64,000 nucleotides of DNA. Origin: Variovorax sp. CF079. Its GTDB lineage: Bacteria > Pseudomonadota > Gammaproteobacteria > Burkholderiales > Burkholderiaceae_C. The stretch is taken from assembly GCF_900101545.1 (NCBI RefSeq), contig NZ_FMZU01000004.1, positions 248,001 through 312,000 on the forward strand. Direction: 5' to 3'. Below, one piece after another: positions 37,953-46,683 of this stretch. Below the pieces are notes generated by a model that was not told the origin of the DNA, did not search any database, and saw only the letters and a program-made list of their open reading frames with translations. A program made the translations under genes and the position numbers. Positions within the stretch are counted from its first letter, which is position 1. Every line of letters begins with the position of its first letter.

Positions 37953-38338
37953 TTGCTCCTGAAAACTTCAACGCCGACGGCCTCGCAGTCGGGGTACACA
38001 TCCGGCTTGGCCGTCGACACCCGCGCGGCCTGCACCTTGGGATGCGCGAGCACCTGCGTCAGGATGTCGTCGCACAGCGTTTCCTGCAAGTGGATGTGGC
38101 CCTTGGAGAGGCGCGTGGCGACGGTGCGGCGGATGAAGTCGTAGTCGACCACTTCGTCGAGATCGTCCGCCTTCGGCGTCGAGACGTCCAGCGGCACGTA
38201 GAGATCGACATTGATGATGACGCGCTGCTCGGCGCGCTTCTCGAACTCGTGCACGCCGATGTTGATCCAGACCTCGTAGTTGCGCAGGAAGACGCGCCGG
38301 CACGAGAGCAGAAGAGGGTCGAGCGCGGCAGTGGTCAT
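37949..38338 (-). CDS. folB: Dihydroneopterin aldolase FolB
   Basis: A 129-residue FolB/FolX-type protein that cleaves dihydroneopterin to 6-hydroxymethyl-dihydropterin in folate synthesis. It shows [20 protein letters not shown] (the start of the conserved first strand and catalytic-Glu region), [11 protein letters not shown] and a [12 protein letters not shown] stretch with the conserved Glu. It is sandwiched between an SDR (4-bp overlap) and ttcA (4-bp overlap). Pairing with a FolM-like SDR supports a pterin role. FolX (dihydroneopterin-triphosphate epimerase) is an alternative within the fold. Confidence 0.92.
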   Translation of the reverse strand: MTTAALDPLLLSCRRVFLRNYEVWINIGVHEFEKRAEQRVIINVDLYVPLDVSTPKADDLDEVVDYDFIRRTVATRLSKGHIHLQETLCDDILTQVLAHPKVQAARVSTAKPDVYPDCEAVGVEVFRSK

Positions 38339-39135
38339 GGTGTGGAATCTTTTTTCAGCAGCTCGTCGACGACGAACATGATGTCGCGTGCCAGCGGCAC
38401 CAGGTGCTGGCCGTTGTCGACGCAAAGGGTGGTGCCGGTCACGCTGGGCGTGCCGGCGAGGAAGACGCAGGCGCGGGCGACGTCGGCCGCATCGATGGGC
38501 CGGCGCAGCAGGTTGGCGCGCGAGGCCTTTTCGAAGTTGGCCTGGTTCTGCGGCCCGCTGGTGTAGAGGATGCCGGGCGCCACGCCGCACACCCGCACCG
38601 CGGGCGCCAGCGACTGGGCCTGCAACGCCACGGCGCGCTCCAGCGCCAGCTTGGACACCGTGTAGGAGAAGTAATCGGGGTTCAGGTTGTAGACCTTCTG
38701 GTCCAGGATGTGGATGGCCGAACGGTCGATGCCGTCGCCGGGCGCGGCGCTCTTCGCGAGCAGCCGTGCCAGGGACAGCGGCGCGACCAGGTTCACGCCG
38801 AGCTGGCGCAGCGCGGCATCGGCGTCGAAATCCAGGCCGGTGTCGGGCTCGAAGGCCGAGGCGTTGTTGACGATGCAGCCCAGCGGGCCGTCGGCCGTGA
38901 CCTTGGCGATCAGCGCGCGCCGTCCCTCTTCGCTCGCGATGTCGGCTTCGATGGCCGTGGTACGGTGTCCCTCGTCGCGCAGGCGCGCGCACAGTGCCTC
39001 GGCCTGCGCGCGGGAGGCGCGGTACTGGCACCACACCGTCCAGCCCGCGCGCGCGAAGGCGTCGCAGACCGCGGCGCCGAGCCGCTGGCCGCCGCCGGTC
39101 ACGAGCACGCCGGGGCGTGGGGTCGATTCAGCCAT
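38335..39135 (-). CDS. SDR oxidoreductase, FolM-like (pterin reductase)
   Basis: A 266-residue short-chain dehydrogenase/reductase. The cofactor motif is VLVTGGGQRLGAAV; the R-L after the glycines suggests an NADPH-type pteridine reductase (PTR1/FolM group). NNAS appears in VNNASAFEP, and the catalytic pair is in SYTVSK. A C-terminal TGTTLCVDNGQHL ends the fold. Co-transcription with folB points to dihydromonapterin or dihydrofolate reduction, though this is inferred. Its start codon is 17 bases from the divergent methyltransferase start. Confidence 0.85.
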   Translation of the reverse strand: MAESTPRPGVLVTGGGQRLGAAVCDAFARAGWTVWCQYRASRAQAEALCARLRDEGHRTTAIEADIASEEGRRALIAKVTADGPLGCIVNNASAFEPDTGLDFDADAALRQLGVNLVAPLSLARLLAKSAAPGDGIDRSAIHILDQKVYNLNPDYFSYTVSKLALERAVALQAQSLAPAVRVCGVAPGILYTSGPQNQANFEKASRANLLRRPIDAADVARACVFLAGTPSVTGTTLCVDNGQHLVPLARDIMFVVDELLKKDSTP

Positions 39136-39152
39136 CCTGATAGATTTCCCGT

Positions 39153-40250
39153 ATGAACCAGGAGCACAGCGCGGAACGCGCCACCCCCTTGACCCGGATT
39201 ATCGATGCCACCCTGCAGCGCGCCGGAGGCTGGCTGCCATTTGACCGTTTCATGGCCCTGGCTCTTTATGCGCCGGGCCTGGGCTACTACGCCAACGCGA
39301 GCCGCAAGTTCGGCCAGATGCCCGCCTCGGGCAGCGACTTCGTGACCGCGCCCGAGCTCACGCCGCTGTTCGGCCGCGCCCTGGCCGTGCAGGTGGCCGA
39401 GGCGCTGGCGAAGACCGGCACCGACGAGCTCTGGGAGTTCGGTGCCGGCTCGGGCGCGCTCGCGCTGCAGCTGCTCGACGCTTTGGGCGATCGCGTCGAG
39501 CGCTATCGCATCGTCGACCTGTCCGGCACGCTGCGCGAGCGCCAGCAGCAGGCGCTCGCGCGCCACGTCGGCAAGGTCGAGTGGCTGGCCGAGCTGCCGG
39601 AGACGATGCGCGGCGTGGTGGTCGGCAACGAGGTGCTCGATGCGATGCCGGTGCAGCTGTTGGCGCGCAGCGGCGGTGCGTGGTTCGAACGCGGCGTGGT
39701 GCGCCGGGGCGAGGGCTTCGCCTGGGAAGACCGTCCGACCGAACTGCGGCCGCCGGTGGAGGTGGAGGGCGCGCACAACTACCTGACCGAAATCCATCCG
39801 CAGGCCCAGGCCTTCATTGCCACGCTGGCCGACAGGCTGAAAGAGGGCGCGGCCTTCTTCATCGACTATGGCTTTCCCGAAGCCGAGTACTACCACCCGC
39901 AGCGCCACATGGGCACCGTGATGTGCCACCGCGGCCACCAGGCGGACGGCGATCCGCTGGCGGAGGTGGGGGAGAAGGACATCACGGCCCACGTCGACTT
40001 CACCGGTGTGGCGCTCGCGGGCCAGGAGGCCGGCCTCGAGGTGCTGGGCTACACGAGCCAGGCGAGGTTTCTGCTCAACGCGGGCATCCTGCCGATGATG
40101 GAGCAGGCGTCCCTGGCGGAGCGCACGCTGGCCGCGCGCCTGATCCACGAGCACGAGATGGGCGAGCTGTTCAAGGTGATCGGCTTCGCGGCCGGCGAGC
40201 CCTGGGACGCACTGGGCTTTGCCGAGGGCGACCGCAGCCACACGCTCTGA
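39153..40250 (+). CDS. SAM-dependent methyltransferase, MidA/NDUFAF7 family (DUF185)
   Basis: A 365-residue class I methyltransferase. Visible are the early LPFDRFMALALYAPGLGYY stretch, then GSDFVTAPELTPLFGRALA, the SAM-binding WEFGAGSGALA and VVVGNEVLDAMPV. All are hallmarks of the MidA/NDUFAF7 family, which in mitochondria methylates an arginine of complex I subunit NDUFS2. The bacterial role is probably protein arginine methylation but is not shown. It is followed by a TauD-type gene after 32 bases and divergent from the folB operon with only 17 bases between start codons. Confidence 0.9.
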   Translation: MNQEHSAERATPLTRIIDATLQRAGGWLPFDRFMALALYAPGLGYYANASRKFGQMPASGSDFVTAPELTPLFGRALAVQVAEALAKTGTDELWEFGAGSGALALQLLDALGDRVERYRIVDLSGTLRERQQQALARHVGKVEWLAELPETMRGVVVGNEVLDAMPVQLLARSGGAWFERGVVRRGEGFAWEDRPTELRPPVEVEGAHNYLTEIHPQAQAFIATLADRLKEGAAFFIDYGFPEAEYYHPQRHMGTVMCHRGHQADGDPLAEVGEKDITAHVDFTGVALAGQEAGLEVLGYTSQARFLLNAGILPMMEQASLAERTLAARLIHEHEMGELFKVIGFAAGEPWDALGFAEGDRSHTL

Positions 40251-40282
40251 AGCGGTTGGACAATTCGTCGAGAATGGGCCGC

Positions 40283-41173
40283 ATGACTGCCGCCCCGACC
40301 GCAGATACCGCGCCGCATCAGGACTTCGAGGTGCGCCCCTTCGATGCACCGGTCGGCGCCGAGATCGTCGGCCTCGACATCGGAAGGCCGATCAACGAAG
40401 CCGATTTCAGGCGCATCCACCGCGCGCACCTGGACCACCACGTGCTCGTGTTCCGCGACCAGCAGATCACGCCGGACCAGCACATCGCCTTCAGCCGCCG
40501 CTTCGGCCCGCTCGAGATCCATGTGCTGCACCAGTTTCATCTCGAGGGCCATCCCGAGATCCTGATTGTCTCCAACATCAAGAAGGCCGACGGCGAGCCG
40601 CTCGGCCTCGGCGACGCAGGCGCCTATTGGCATTCCGACATTTCCTACAAGCCCCATCCCAGCCTCGGCTCGCTGCTGCACGCGCAGGAACTGCCGAGCG
40701 AAGGCGGCGACACGCTCTTCGCCGACCAGCATCTCGCCTGGGAGGGCCTGAGCCCCGGGATGCAGCAACGGATCCTGCCGTTGAAGGCCGAGCACAGCTA
40801 CCTCGCCAAGTACGAGGAACTGCGCGCCAAGAATCCGTGGCGCCCCAAGCTCTCGCAGGCCCAGATCGACAAGGTCGCGCCCGCGGTTCAGCCCGTGGTG
40901 CGCACCCATCCCGAAACCGGCCGCAAGGCGCTGTTCGTCAGCGAACATTTCACGACCCGCATCGTCGGCTTGCCGCAGGAGGAAAGCGATGCGTTGCTGG
41001 CCGAGCTGTTCGCGCACAGCGTGAAGCCCGAGTACGTGTACCGCCACCTCTGGGCGCCGCACGACCTGGTGTTCTGGGACAACCGCTCGCTGATGCACCT
41101 GGCCGCGGGCACGCCCGACGAACTGCGACGCAAGCTCTACCGAACGACCATCGAGGGCGATCTGCCGTTCTGA
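40283..41173 (+). CDS. TauD/TfdA-family Fe(II)/2-oxoglutarate dioxygenase
   Basis: A 296-residue non-haem iron dioxygenase. The HxD iron ligands are in YWHSDISYKPHPS, the distal His in VFWDNRSLMHLAAG, and the 2-oxoglutarate-binding Arg probably in the C-terminal RRKLYRTTIEG. It starts with the family pattern FEVRPFDAPVGAEIVGLDI. Homologues act on taurine, alkyl sulfates, aryloxyalkanoates or other acids, so the substrate is open. An ATG at 40274 would add three residues; the chosen start gives MTAAPTADTAPHQ. It is unlinked to sulfur-assimilation genes here. Confidence 0.88.
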   Translation: MTAAPTADTAPHQDFEVRPFDAPVGAEIVGLDIGRPINEADFRRIHRAHLDHHVLVFRDQQITPDQHIAFSRRFGPLEIHVLHQFHLEGHPEILIVSNIKKADGEPLGLGDAGAYWHSDISYKPHPSLGSLLHAQELPSEGGDTLFADQHLAWEGLSPGMQQRILPLKAEHSYLAKYEELRAKNPWRPKLSQAQIDKVAPAVQPVVRTHPETGRKALFVSEHFTTRIVGLPQEESDALLAELFAHSVKPEYVYRHLWAPHDLVFWDNRSLMHLAAGTPDELRRKLYRTTIEGDLPF

Positions 41174-41195
41174 AGCCTGACCGCGACGAAGCGCT

Positions 41196-41582
41196 TCAGG
41201 CCTTGGCCTGACGTCTCACCAGGCGAAGCTCGTCCTTCAGGAAATCGCTCGAGTTGCGCGTGCGCTTGTCCGCCGTTCGGACCTTGTAGGGCACCTTCGT
41301 CACTTCGGAGCGTGTGCCGCACAGCCGGATGAAATCCTCGGCGGTCACGATCTTGTCCTTGAAGTGGTCGTACTTGGCGCGCAGGTGCTGCGCCGCTTCC
41401 GTGGCATCGTGCTCCTCGCCATTGCGCATGAACTTCATCGATTTTTGGCTGGCAACGCGCTGGATCAGGGTCTCGATCACCCTCTGCTCGGAGGCCGAGG
41501 GGGTGGCGTGGGCCGGGCTGGCCGCACACAGCCCAAAAGCCATCGCGGCCAGCAGGGCTTGCAGGAATCGAAGTGTGTTCAT
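41196..41582 (-). CDS. DUF5329 family exported protein (YfeK-like)
   Basis: A 128-residue protein with a signal peptide (ALLAAMAFGLCAASPAHA, cleavage near residue 25). The DUF5329 pattern follows: VIETLIQRVASQKSMKFMRNG...EAAQHLRAKYDHFKDKI...DFIRLCGTRSE. It is periplasmic by prediction, with unknown function. An upstream in-frame ATG at 41588 adds two residues; the GGAG at its front is very close, so I prefer the second ATG. It converges with the TauD-type gene. Confidence 0.82.
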   Translation of the reverse strand: MNTLRFLQALLAAMAFGLCAASPAHATPSASEQRVIETLIQRVASQKSMKFMRNGEEHDATEAAQHLRAKYDHFKDKIVTAEDFIRLCGTRSEVTKVPYKVRTADKRTRNSSDFLKDELRLVRRQAKA

Positions 41583-41699
41583 TGGCATCGGACTCCAAAG
41601 AGCGGGTCACGCAAGTCCAGCCGATGCTAGCGGCGCTGGGCGTGGGGCGTCAAAGCAGCCTGCTGTCAGGTTTAATCTATTTTTTTGCCTTCTCGCGCC

Positions 41700-42494
41700 A
41701 TGAGCTCCAACCTCCCTTCGCAAGACGATCTGCGCATCGCCAACGCGCTGGCCGACGCCGCGGCCGCGCATTCGCTGCGCCTGTTCCGCACGCCGCTCGA
41801 CATCATTGCCAAGGCCGACGAGAGTCCGGTCACCCAGGCCGACCGCGCGGCCGAGACCGCGATGCGCGAGATCCTCGGCCGGGAGCGCCCGGCCGACGGC
41901 ATCTTCGGCGAGGAGCACGGCCTGGAGCGCGTGGACGCCGCGAGCGTCTGGGTGCTGGACCCGATCGACGGCACGCGCAGCTTCATCACCGGTTCGCCGC
42001 TCTGGGGCACGCTGATCGCGCTGGTGCGCGGCGGCCGCGTCGAGCTCGGCATGATCGACATGCCGGTGCTCGGCGAACGCTGGGTCGGCCTGTACAGCCT
42101 CGGCGCCGAGCGCAATGGGCAGGCGGTGCGCGCGAGCAGCTGCAGCGCTGTTGCCGAGGCGCGCATCGTCACCACCTCGCCCGACATCTTCAATGCGGCC
42201 GACTGGCAGGCCTTCGACACGCTGAGCCGCCGCTGCGCGATGCGCCGCTTCGGCGGCGACTGCTACGGCTACGCGCAGCTCGCGGGCGGCACCATCGACC
42301 TGGTGGTCGAGACCGGCCTGCAGCCCTACGACTACCTGGGCCCCGCCGGGCTGATCGAGGCGGCCGGCGGCGTGATCACCGACTGGCAGGGCCAACCGCT
42401 GGGCCTGCAGTCCGACGGCCGCGTGATCGCCGCGGCCACGGCGGCGCTGCACCGGGAGGCGCTCGCGGTGCTGGGAGCGGCAGGCGGCCGCTGA
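41700..42494 (+). CDS. hisN: Histidinol-phosphatase HisN / inositol-monophosphatase family
   Basis: A 264-residue Mg-dependent phosphatase. The metal-binding motifs of the IMPase fold are all visible: GEEHGLE (Glu), WVLDPIDGTRSFITG (DPIDGT) and the C-terminal QPYDYLGPAGLIEAAGG (replacing the usual WDxA with YDYL). This last variant and the SFITG turn are typical of the HisN branch, the final dephosphorylation step of histidine synthesis. Other his genes are absent, so a general monophosphatase cannot be excluded. The ATG at 41700 is chosen over an upstream TTG. Confidence 0.83.
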   Translation: MSSNLPSQDDLRIANALADAAAAHSLRLFRTPLDIIAKADESPVTQADRAAETAMREILGRERPADGIFGEEHGLERVDAASVWVLDPIDGTRSFITGSPLWGTLIALVRGGRVELGMIDMPVLGERWVGLYSLGAERNGQAVRASSCSAVAEARIVTTSPDIFNAADWQAFDTLSRRCAMRRFGGDCYGYAQLAGGTIDLVVETGLQPYDYLGPAGLIEAAGGVITDWQGQPLGLQSDGRVIAAATAALHREALAVLGAAGGR

Positions 42495-42508
42495 AGAAAG
42501 CAGTCGAC

Positions 42509-42526
42509 GCGGGACCTTTGTCCCGC
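42509..42526 (+). terminator. GC-rich hairpin after hisN (possible terminator)
   Basis: GCGGGAC-CTTT-GTCCCGC forms a perfect 7-bp stem 15 bases after the hisN stop. No T-run follows, so it may be a transcript-stabilising hairpin or a weak terminator. Confidence 0.4.
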
Positions 42527-42642
42527 CCGATCACCCGCCCGGCGCACCCGCAGCGCTCGAACCGGGACAGTCGCCTCACGACAACCCGCGCCGTGATCCG
42601 AACAATCGATGCTCCCCTCACTGTCTCGCGGGAGTTCTTTCG

Positions 42643-43182
42643 ATGTCAGTTCACGCCATCCACGCGGCGATCCCGCCCTCGCGGCATCCGGCCTTGCTGG
42701 GCCTGATTGCGCTGATCGATGCGACGTCCGGCGAGGAGCGCGGTGCGGTCCTCGGACGCTGGCTCGAAACCCGCTTTGGCGAACGCCGCCCGCTGGGCTG
42801 GCAGGTCGAGCGCGCGGCCGCCGCGGCGATGTCGCTTCTCGACGCGGCCGACACGCCGATCGACGAGCTGGCGCGCCGGCACCGCGTGAGCCGGCGCCAG
42901 CTCGAGCGCGATTTCCGGCGTTGTCTCGGCGTGGCGCCGCGCACCTACGCGCGCCTGGTGCGCTTCCAGCGCGCGGCCTGCGCGATCGCAGATGGCATGC
43001 CGCTGGCGCAGGTGGCCGCGGAACACGGCTTTGCGGACCAGGCGCACATGACGCGCGTTTTCGGCGAAACCGCCGGCGTGACGCCGCGCCGTCTGCGCGA
43101 CGGCGACGGGGCTGCGGCCGCGCTGCGTTCGGCGTTCGCGCATCGCACGGTCATGCCGCCGGCCTTGCGGCTGGCGGCCTGA
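42643..43182 (+). CDS. Short AraC-family transcriptional regulator
   Basis: A 179-residue protein with the two C-terminal AraC helix-turn-helix motifs: TPIDELARRHRVSRRQLERDFRRCLGV (cited in part) and AQVAAEHGFADQAHMTRVF followed by GVTPRRLR. The N-terminal part is only about 65 residues and too small for the usual cupin-type effector domain. It resembles the last helix or dimerisation region of the DUF6597 type. It is probably a complete but minimal regulator, since no upstream in-frame extension with family features is visible. The target is unknown. Confidence 0.85.
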   Translation: MSVHAIHAAIPPSRHPALLGLIALIDATSGEERGAVLGRWLETRFGERRPLGWQVERAAAAAMSLLDAADTPIDELARRHRVSRRQLERDFRRCLGVAPRTYARLVRFQRAACAIADGMPLAQVAAEHGFADQAHMTRVFGETAGVTPRRLRDGDGAAAALRSAFAHRTVMPPALRLAA

Positions 43183-43210
43183 GAAGCCGGCTGCGGCCAC
43201 CGCGCCTTCC

Positions 43211-43435
43211 TCACAGATCGCTGACAGGGCCACCCGCGCCTTCGGTCCGCGCGGCGGATGTGCGTTCGCGCGGCTCCTCCATGCCCTGCCAGACGATGAC
43301 CTTGCCGTGGTCGCTCCAGGCCTCGGTGGCCTGGGCTGCCGAATGAATGGTGCCCCGCGCATCGCAACCGCCGATGCCGGCGGCCAGCACGCACAGCAGG
43401 CCGGCCAGCCCGGCGCGGAGGGTGGTTTCGAACAT
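43211..43435 (-). CDS. Small predicted lipoprotein, 74 residues
   Basis: The N-terminus is a signal peptide with a lipobox-like end (LLCVLAAGIGGCDARG). The mature part is short and polar and includes ATEAWSDHGKVIVWQGMEE. It is convergent with the AraC gene and unrelated to any family I recognise. The start (ATG at 43435) has GAAGGAGCGC just upstream, a good ribosome-binding site, which supports the gene. Confidence 0.6.
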   Translation of the reverse strand: MFETTLRAGLAGLLCVLAAGIGGCDARGTIHSAAQATEAWSDHGKVIVWQGMEEPRERTSAARTEGAGGPVSDL

Positions 43436-43552
43436 GGTGCGCTCCTTCTGAAAAGAGCTTCGATGATCCGAAGGCACGGCCTCGCCGTCTTGCAGTTTTG
43501 CGTCATGCATGCATGTCCAACGGCCTCTTGCCGGCAGAGCTAGACTCTTCCC

Positions 43553-43747
43553 ATGATTCGCTGGCTGATCGTCGTCGTGCTTGCACTGGTCCTCATGAGC
43601 GGGCTCACCGAGTGGCTGCGGCGCTACGGCTTCGGGCGCCTGCCCGGCGACTTCGAGTTCCGCGCCTTCGGGCGCGAATGGCAGCTGCCGATCGGAAGCA
43701 CGGTGGTGCTCAGCACGATCGCAGCCTTGATCGCAAAGTGGATTTGA
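43553..43747 (+). CDS. DUF2905 small membrane protein
   Basis: A 64-residue protein matching the DUF2905 layout. It has an N-terminal transmembrane helix (LIVVVLALVLMSGL), the conserved GFGRLPGDFEFR turn, then a second helix near the C-terminus (IGSTVVLSTIAALIAKW). Function is unknown. It ends four bases before the ROK kinase start, so the two are probably co-transcribed. Confidence 0.85.
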   Translation: MIRWLIVVVLALVLMSGLTEWLRRYGFGRLPGDFEFRAFGREWQLPIGSTVVLSTIAALIAKWI

Positions 43748-43751
43748 TTCG

Positions 43752-44678
43752 ATGAGAGCTTGTGTCGATATCGGCGGCACCAAGGTGGCCGTGAGCCTGT
43801 CGGCCGACAGCGCATCCCCGCTGATCGGCCGGCGCAGCGAACCGACCGCCAAGACCGGCGACAACGATGCGGTGGCGCTGCAGATCCTGCGGCTCATCGA
43901 CGAGATCTGCGCCGAGCAGGGCATCGCCGCCGATTCGATCGACCGCGCGGGCGTGTCCTCGGCCGGACCCTTCGTGCTGCGCGACGGCATGGTCGAACTC
44001 GCCACGCCCAATATCTGCGGCGGCATCGCGGGTCCGGCGCGCGGCCTGCCCAACCAATGGATGACGGCGATCGTCGAGGCGCCGCTCAAGCAGCGCTTCG
44101 ACCACGTGCGGGTCGAGAACGACGCGGTGGCCGCGCTCGAGGCCGAGCGCCGCTGGGGCGCGCTGCAGGGCGCCGATCATTGCGCCTACGTCACCTGGAG
44201 CACCGGCGTCGGCGTCGGCCTGTGCGTCGACGGCCGCATCCTGCACGGCAAGAACGGCAATGCGGGCCATGCGGGCCACAGTTTCGTGGTCGACGACGAC
44301 AGCAACGCGCTGTGCGGCTGCGGCAATGTCGGCGACGTCGAGGGCCTGGCCGCCGGCAACTCGATCGCGCGCCGCTTCGGGCATTCGGCCGCGGATCTCT
44401 TCGCCGCGGCGGCCGCGGGCGATCCGCAGGCGCTGGCCACCACCGATGCGCTGTGCCGCGTGATGGGCCGCATGCTCTACAACCTGGTCGCCACGCTCGA
44501 TCTGCAGCGCATCAGCCTGGGCGGCAGCGTGTTCTGGAACAACCGCGATTTCCTGCTGCCGCGCCTGCAGGCGCAGGTCGACGGCAAGCTGGTCGCTTTG
44601 ACGCGCGGTGCAGTGCTGGTGCCCGCGGGGCTGGGCGACAAGGTGGGTGATTACGCGGCGCTGGCGCTGCTCGACTGA
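43752..44678 (+). CDS. ROK-family sugar kinase or regulator-like kinase
   Basis: A 308-residue ROK protein. It has the phosphate-1 motif VDIGGTKVAV, the ENDAVAALEAE stretch with the catalytic Asp, WSTGVGVGLCVDGR, and the ROK zinc region HAGHSFV...CGCGNVGDVEG. The canonical CxCGxxGCxE has lost its third Cys (D in its place), so zinc binding may be altered. There is no N-terminal helix-turn-helix, so it is a kinase-type ROK, most likely a gluco-, fructo- or manno-kinase. Its 3' end overlaps the convergent MocR gene by 28 bases. Confidence 0.85.
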   Translation: MRACVDIGGTKVAVSLSADSASPLIGRRSEPTAKTGDNDAVALQILRLIDEICAEQGIAADSIDRAGVSSAGPFVLRDGMVELATPNICGGIAGPARGLPNQWMTAIVEAPLKQRFDHVRVENDAVAALEAERRWGALQGADHCAYVTWSTGVGVGLCVDGRILHGKNGNAGHAGHSFVVDDDSNALCGCGNVGDVEGLAAGNSIARRFGHSAADLFAAAAAGDPQALATTDALCRVMGRMLYNLVATLDLQRISLGGSVFWNNRDFLLPRLQAQVDGKLVALTRGAVLVPAGLGDKVGDYAALALLD

Positions 44679-46183
44679 AGCCGGCGCGCCTCAGGCGACC
44701 AGGCGGGCGTAGGCGATGGCCGAGCCGTATGTGCCTTCCCTGCGCCCCGGCTCAACGTCTCGACGATCTGGCCCAGGCGGCGCAGGCCGGCATCGACCGT
44801 CTCGCCGTAGGGCCAACCGCAGTTGATGCGCATGTAGTGGTCGAAGCGCGAGGAGTTCGAGAACAGCGTGCCGGGCGCCACCACGATCCGCTCGGCCAGC
44901 GCCGCATCGAAGACCCGCGACGAGGAGAGGCGCTCGGGCAGCTCGACCCACAGCTGCAGCCCGCCGGGTGGCAGGTTGATGCGGGTCCCTGCAGGAAAGT
45001 AGCCCGCGATCGCATCGGCGGTCTGCTCGCGCTGCGTCTTCAGGCAATTGCGCAGATGGCGCAGGTGGCGATCGTAGGCGCCGGTGGCCATGAACAGGCC
45101 GGCCGCGCCTTGCGAGAGTCCCTCGTTGTGGCGCGTCTGCGCGAACTTGAGCATCTCCACGCGCGCCTGCCAGCGCCCGGCCGCGATCCAGCCCAGCCGC
45201 AGGCCGGGCGCGAGGATCTTGTGCAGCGAGGCGCAATGGATCACGTTGCCGCTGGCATCCCAGGACTTGAGCGCGCGCGGCGGCATCTGCGCATCGATGA
45301 GCTCGCTGTAGGTGTCGTCCTCGATCAAGGGAATCGCGTGCTGCTCGCACAGCTGCGCGAGCCGCGCCTTGTGGGCATCGGGCATCACGCTGCCCAGCGG
45401 GTTCTGCAGGTGAGGCACCACCGCCACGGCCTTGATGTTGTCGTAGGTGCGGATCGCGAGTTCCAGCGCCTCGATCGAGATGCCGGTCTGCGGGCTGGTC
45501 GGGATCTCCAACGCGCGCATGCCCAGGCTCTCGAGCACCTGCAGCAGGCCGTAGAAGGTGGGCGACTCCACGGCCACCGTGTCGCCCGGCTGCGCCACGG
45601 CACGCAGCGCGAGGTTGAGCGCCTCGATGCAGCCGTTGGTCACCAGGATGTCCTCCGGCGAGATCGTCATGCCCACGCGCAGGCTGCGCTGGGCGAGCAC
45701 CTCCCGGAACTGGCGATGGCCCTTCAGCGGCGCGGCGACCGCCAGCATGCCGGGGTGCTGGCGCAGCATGCGCGTCATGGCGCTGCGCAGCGCCTCGGCC
45801 GGATAGAGCTCCGGCGCGCCGCGCGCGATGGAGAGGTTGAGCTTCTCGGGGATCTGCCGGCGGCGCGCCACGAAGTCCGACACCTTGGCGTGGATGCCGA
45901 CGTACTGCGCCGGGTCGGGCGCCCGGTCGGCCGCGGGCTCGTCCATGGCCGCGATCGACAGGCGCCGCGGGCGCCGCACGAAGTAGCCCGAGCGCTCGCG
46001 CGCCTCGACCCAGCCTTCGCTCTCCATCGCGCGGCACAGCTGCAGCGCGGTCGAGAGGCTGATGTCGTGCTGGCGCATCAGGCGCCGCAGCGAGGGCAGC
46101 TTGTCGCCGGGCTTGAGCGAGCCGGCGCGGATCGCGTCGAGGTAGTGCGTGGCCAGCTGCCGGTAGAGCGGGGGTGAGTCCAT
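44651..46183 (-). CDS. MocR-type regulator: GntR helix-turn-helix fused to aminotransferase-like domain
   Basis: About 510 residues. A winged-helix GntR domain (about 1-75: LYRQLATHYLDAIRAG, KLPSLRRLMRQH) is joined to a class I aminotransferase fold. The latter shows VTNGCIEALNLALRA, NPLGSVMPD and the PLP-Lys in ASLHKILAPGLRLGW. Such proteins usually sense PLP or an amino-compound ligand. The ATG at 46183 gives the standard GntR beginning; an upstream ATG at 46246 would add 21 residues of low-complexity Cys-containing sequence. The divergent neighbour, a DUF2917-like gene, is a candidate target. Confidence 0.9.
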   Translation of the reverse strand: MDSPPLYRQLATHYLDAIRAGSLKPGDKLPSLRRLMRQHDISLSTALQLCRAMESEGWVEARERSGYFVRRPRRLSIAAMDEPAADRAPDPAQYVGIHAKVSDFVARRRQIPEKLNLSIARGAPELYPAEALRSAMTRMLRQHPGMLAVAAPLKGHRQFREVLAQRSLRVGMTISPEDILVTNGCIEALNLALRAVAQPGDTVAVESPTFYGLLQVLESLGMRALEIPTSPQTGISIEALELAIRTYDNIKAVAVVPHLQNPLGSVMPDAHKARLAQLCEQHAIPLIEDDTYSELIDAQMPPRALKSWDASGNVIHCASLHKILAPGLRLGWIAAGRWQARVEMLKFAQTRHNEGLSQGAAGLFMATGAYDRHLRHLRNCLKTQREQTADAIAGYFPAGTRINLPPGGLQLWVELPERLSSSRVFDAALAERIVVAPGTLFSNSSRFDHYMRINCGWPYGETVDAGLRRLGQIVETLSRGAGKAHTARPSPTPAWSPEARRLQSSSASAA

Positions 46184-46365
46184 GGCTTCGATGCTCCGGC
46201 AATGAGGGCAGGGAAAACAGATGCAGATGCGAGGGAAAACGACCATAACAGATGGGTTCGGAGCGCCACTGTTGCGCTTCCGATTGCCCTTGGCTGTGCC
46301 TGTTTTTGCGGCAGCCCGCTGCCTACGATTCAGCCATCCCCACTCTGCATCGAAAGAGGCCAGCC

Positions 46366-46683
46366 ATGACCAGCGATCTTTCCGAAACCACGCGGCTCGA
46401 GCCCGGCCAATCGCTGCGCTTGGCGGTCGATGCGGGCGCCTCGCTGCTGGTCATGGAAGGCCGCGTGCGCATCGTGTCGCCGCCGTCCTGGTTCGGCGAC
46501 ACCGTGTTCAGCGTGGAGAACAACTTCGACGAAGGCGAGGCCTACCTTGCCGGGCGCGGCGGCTGGATCGAGGTCACGGCGCTGGCGCCGGTGCGCCTCA
46601 GGGGCGTGCCGCAGTCGGCGCCCGCGGTGCCGGCCGTGAGTTCGCGCGTCGCGCGGCTGGTGCAGTTGCTCTTCGCGAGCTAG
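46366..46683 (+). CDS. DUF2917-like small protein
   Basis: A 105-residue cytosolic protein with a compact beta-rich, cupin-like appearance: TRLEPGQSLRLAV, then ASLLVMEGRVRIVSPPSW, ending [11 protein letters not shown]. The pattern recalls DUF2917 proteins, one of which lies at 57239-57559, but similarity is modest. It is divergent from a MocR-type regulator, as the other DUF2917 gene is divergent from a LysR regulator. Its TAG stop shares the palindrome CTAG with the stop codon of the convergent otsA. Confidence 0.6.
   Translation: MTSDLSETTRLEPGQSLRLAVDAGASLLVMEGRVRIVSPPSWFGDTVFSVENNFDEGEAYLAGRGGWIEVTALAPVRLRGVPQSAPAVPAVSSRVARLVQLLFAS

Noticed and set aside
42495..42642. Mobile-element remnant between hisN and the AraC gene
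   Set aside because: Only a simple hairpin is present; no transposase fragment or terminal repeats are seen.
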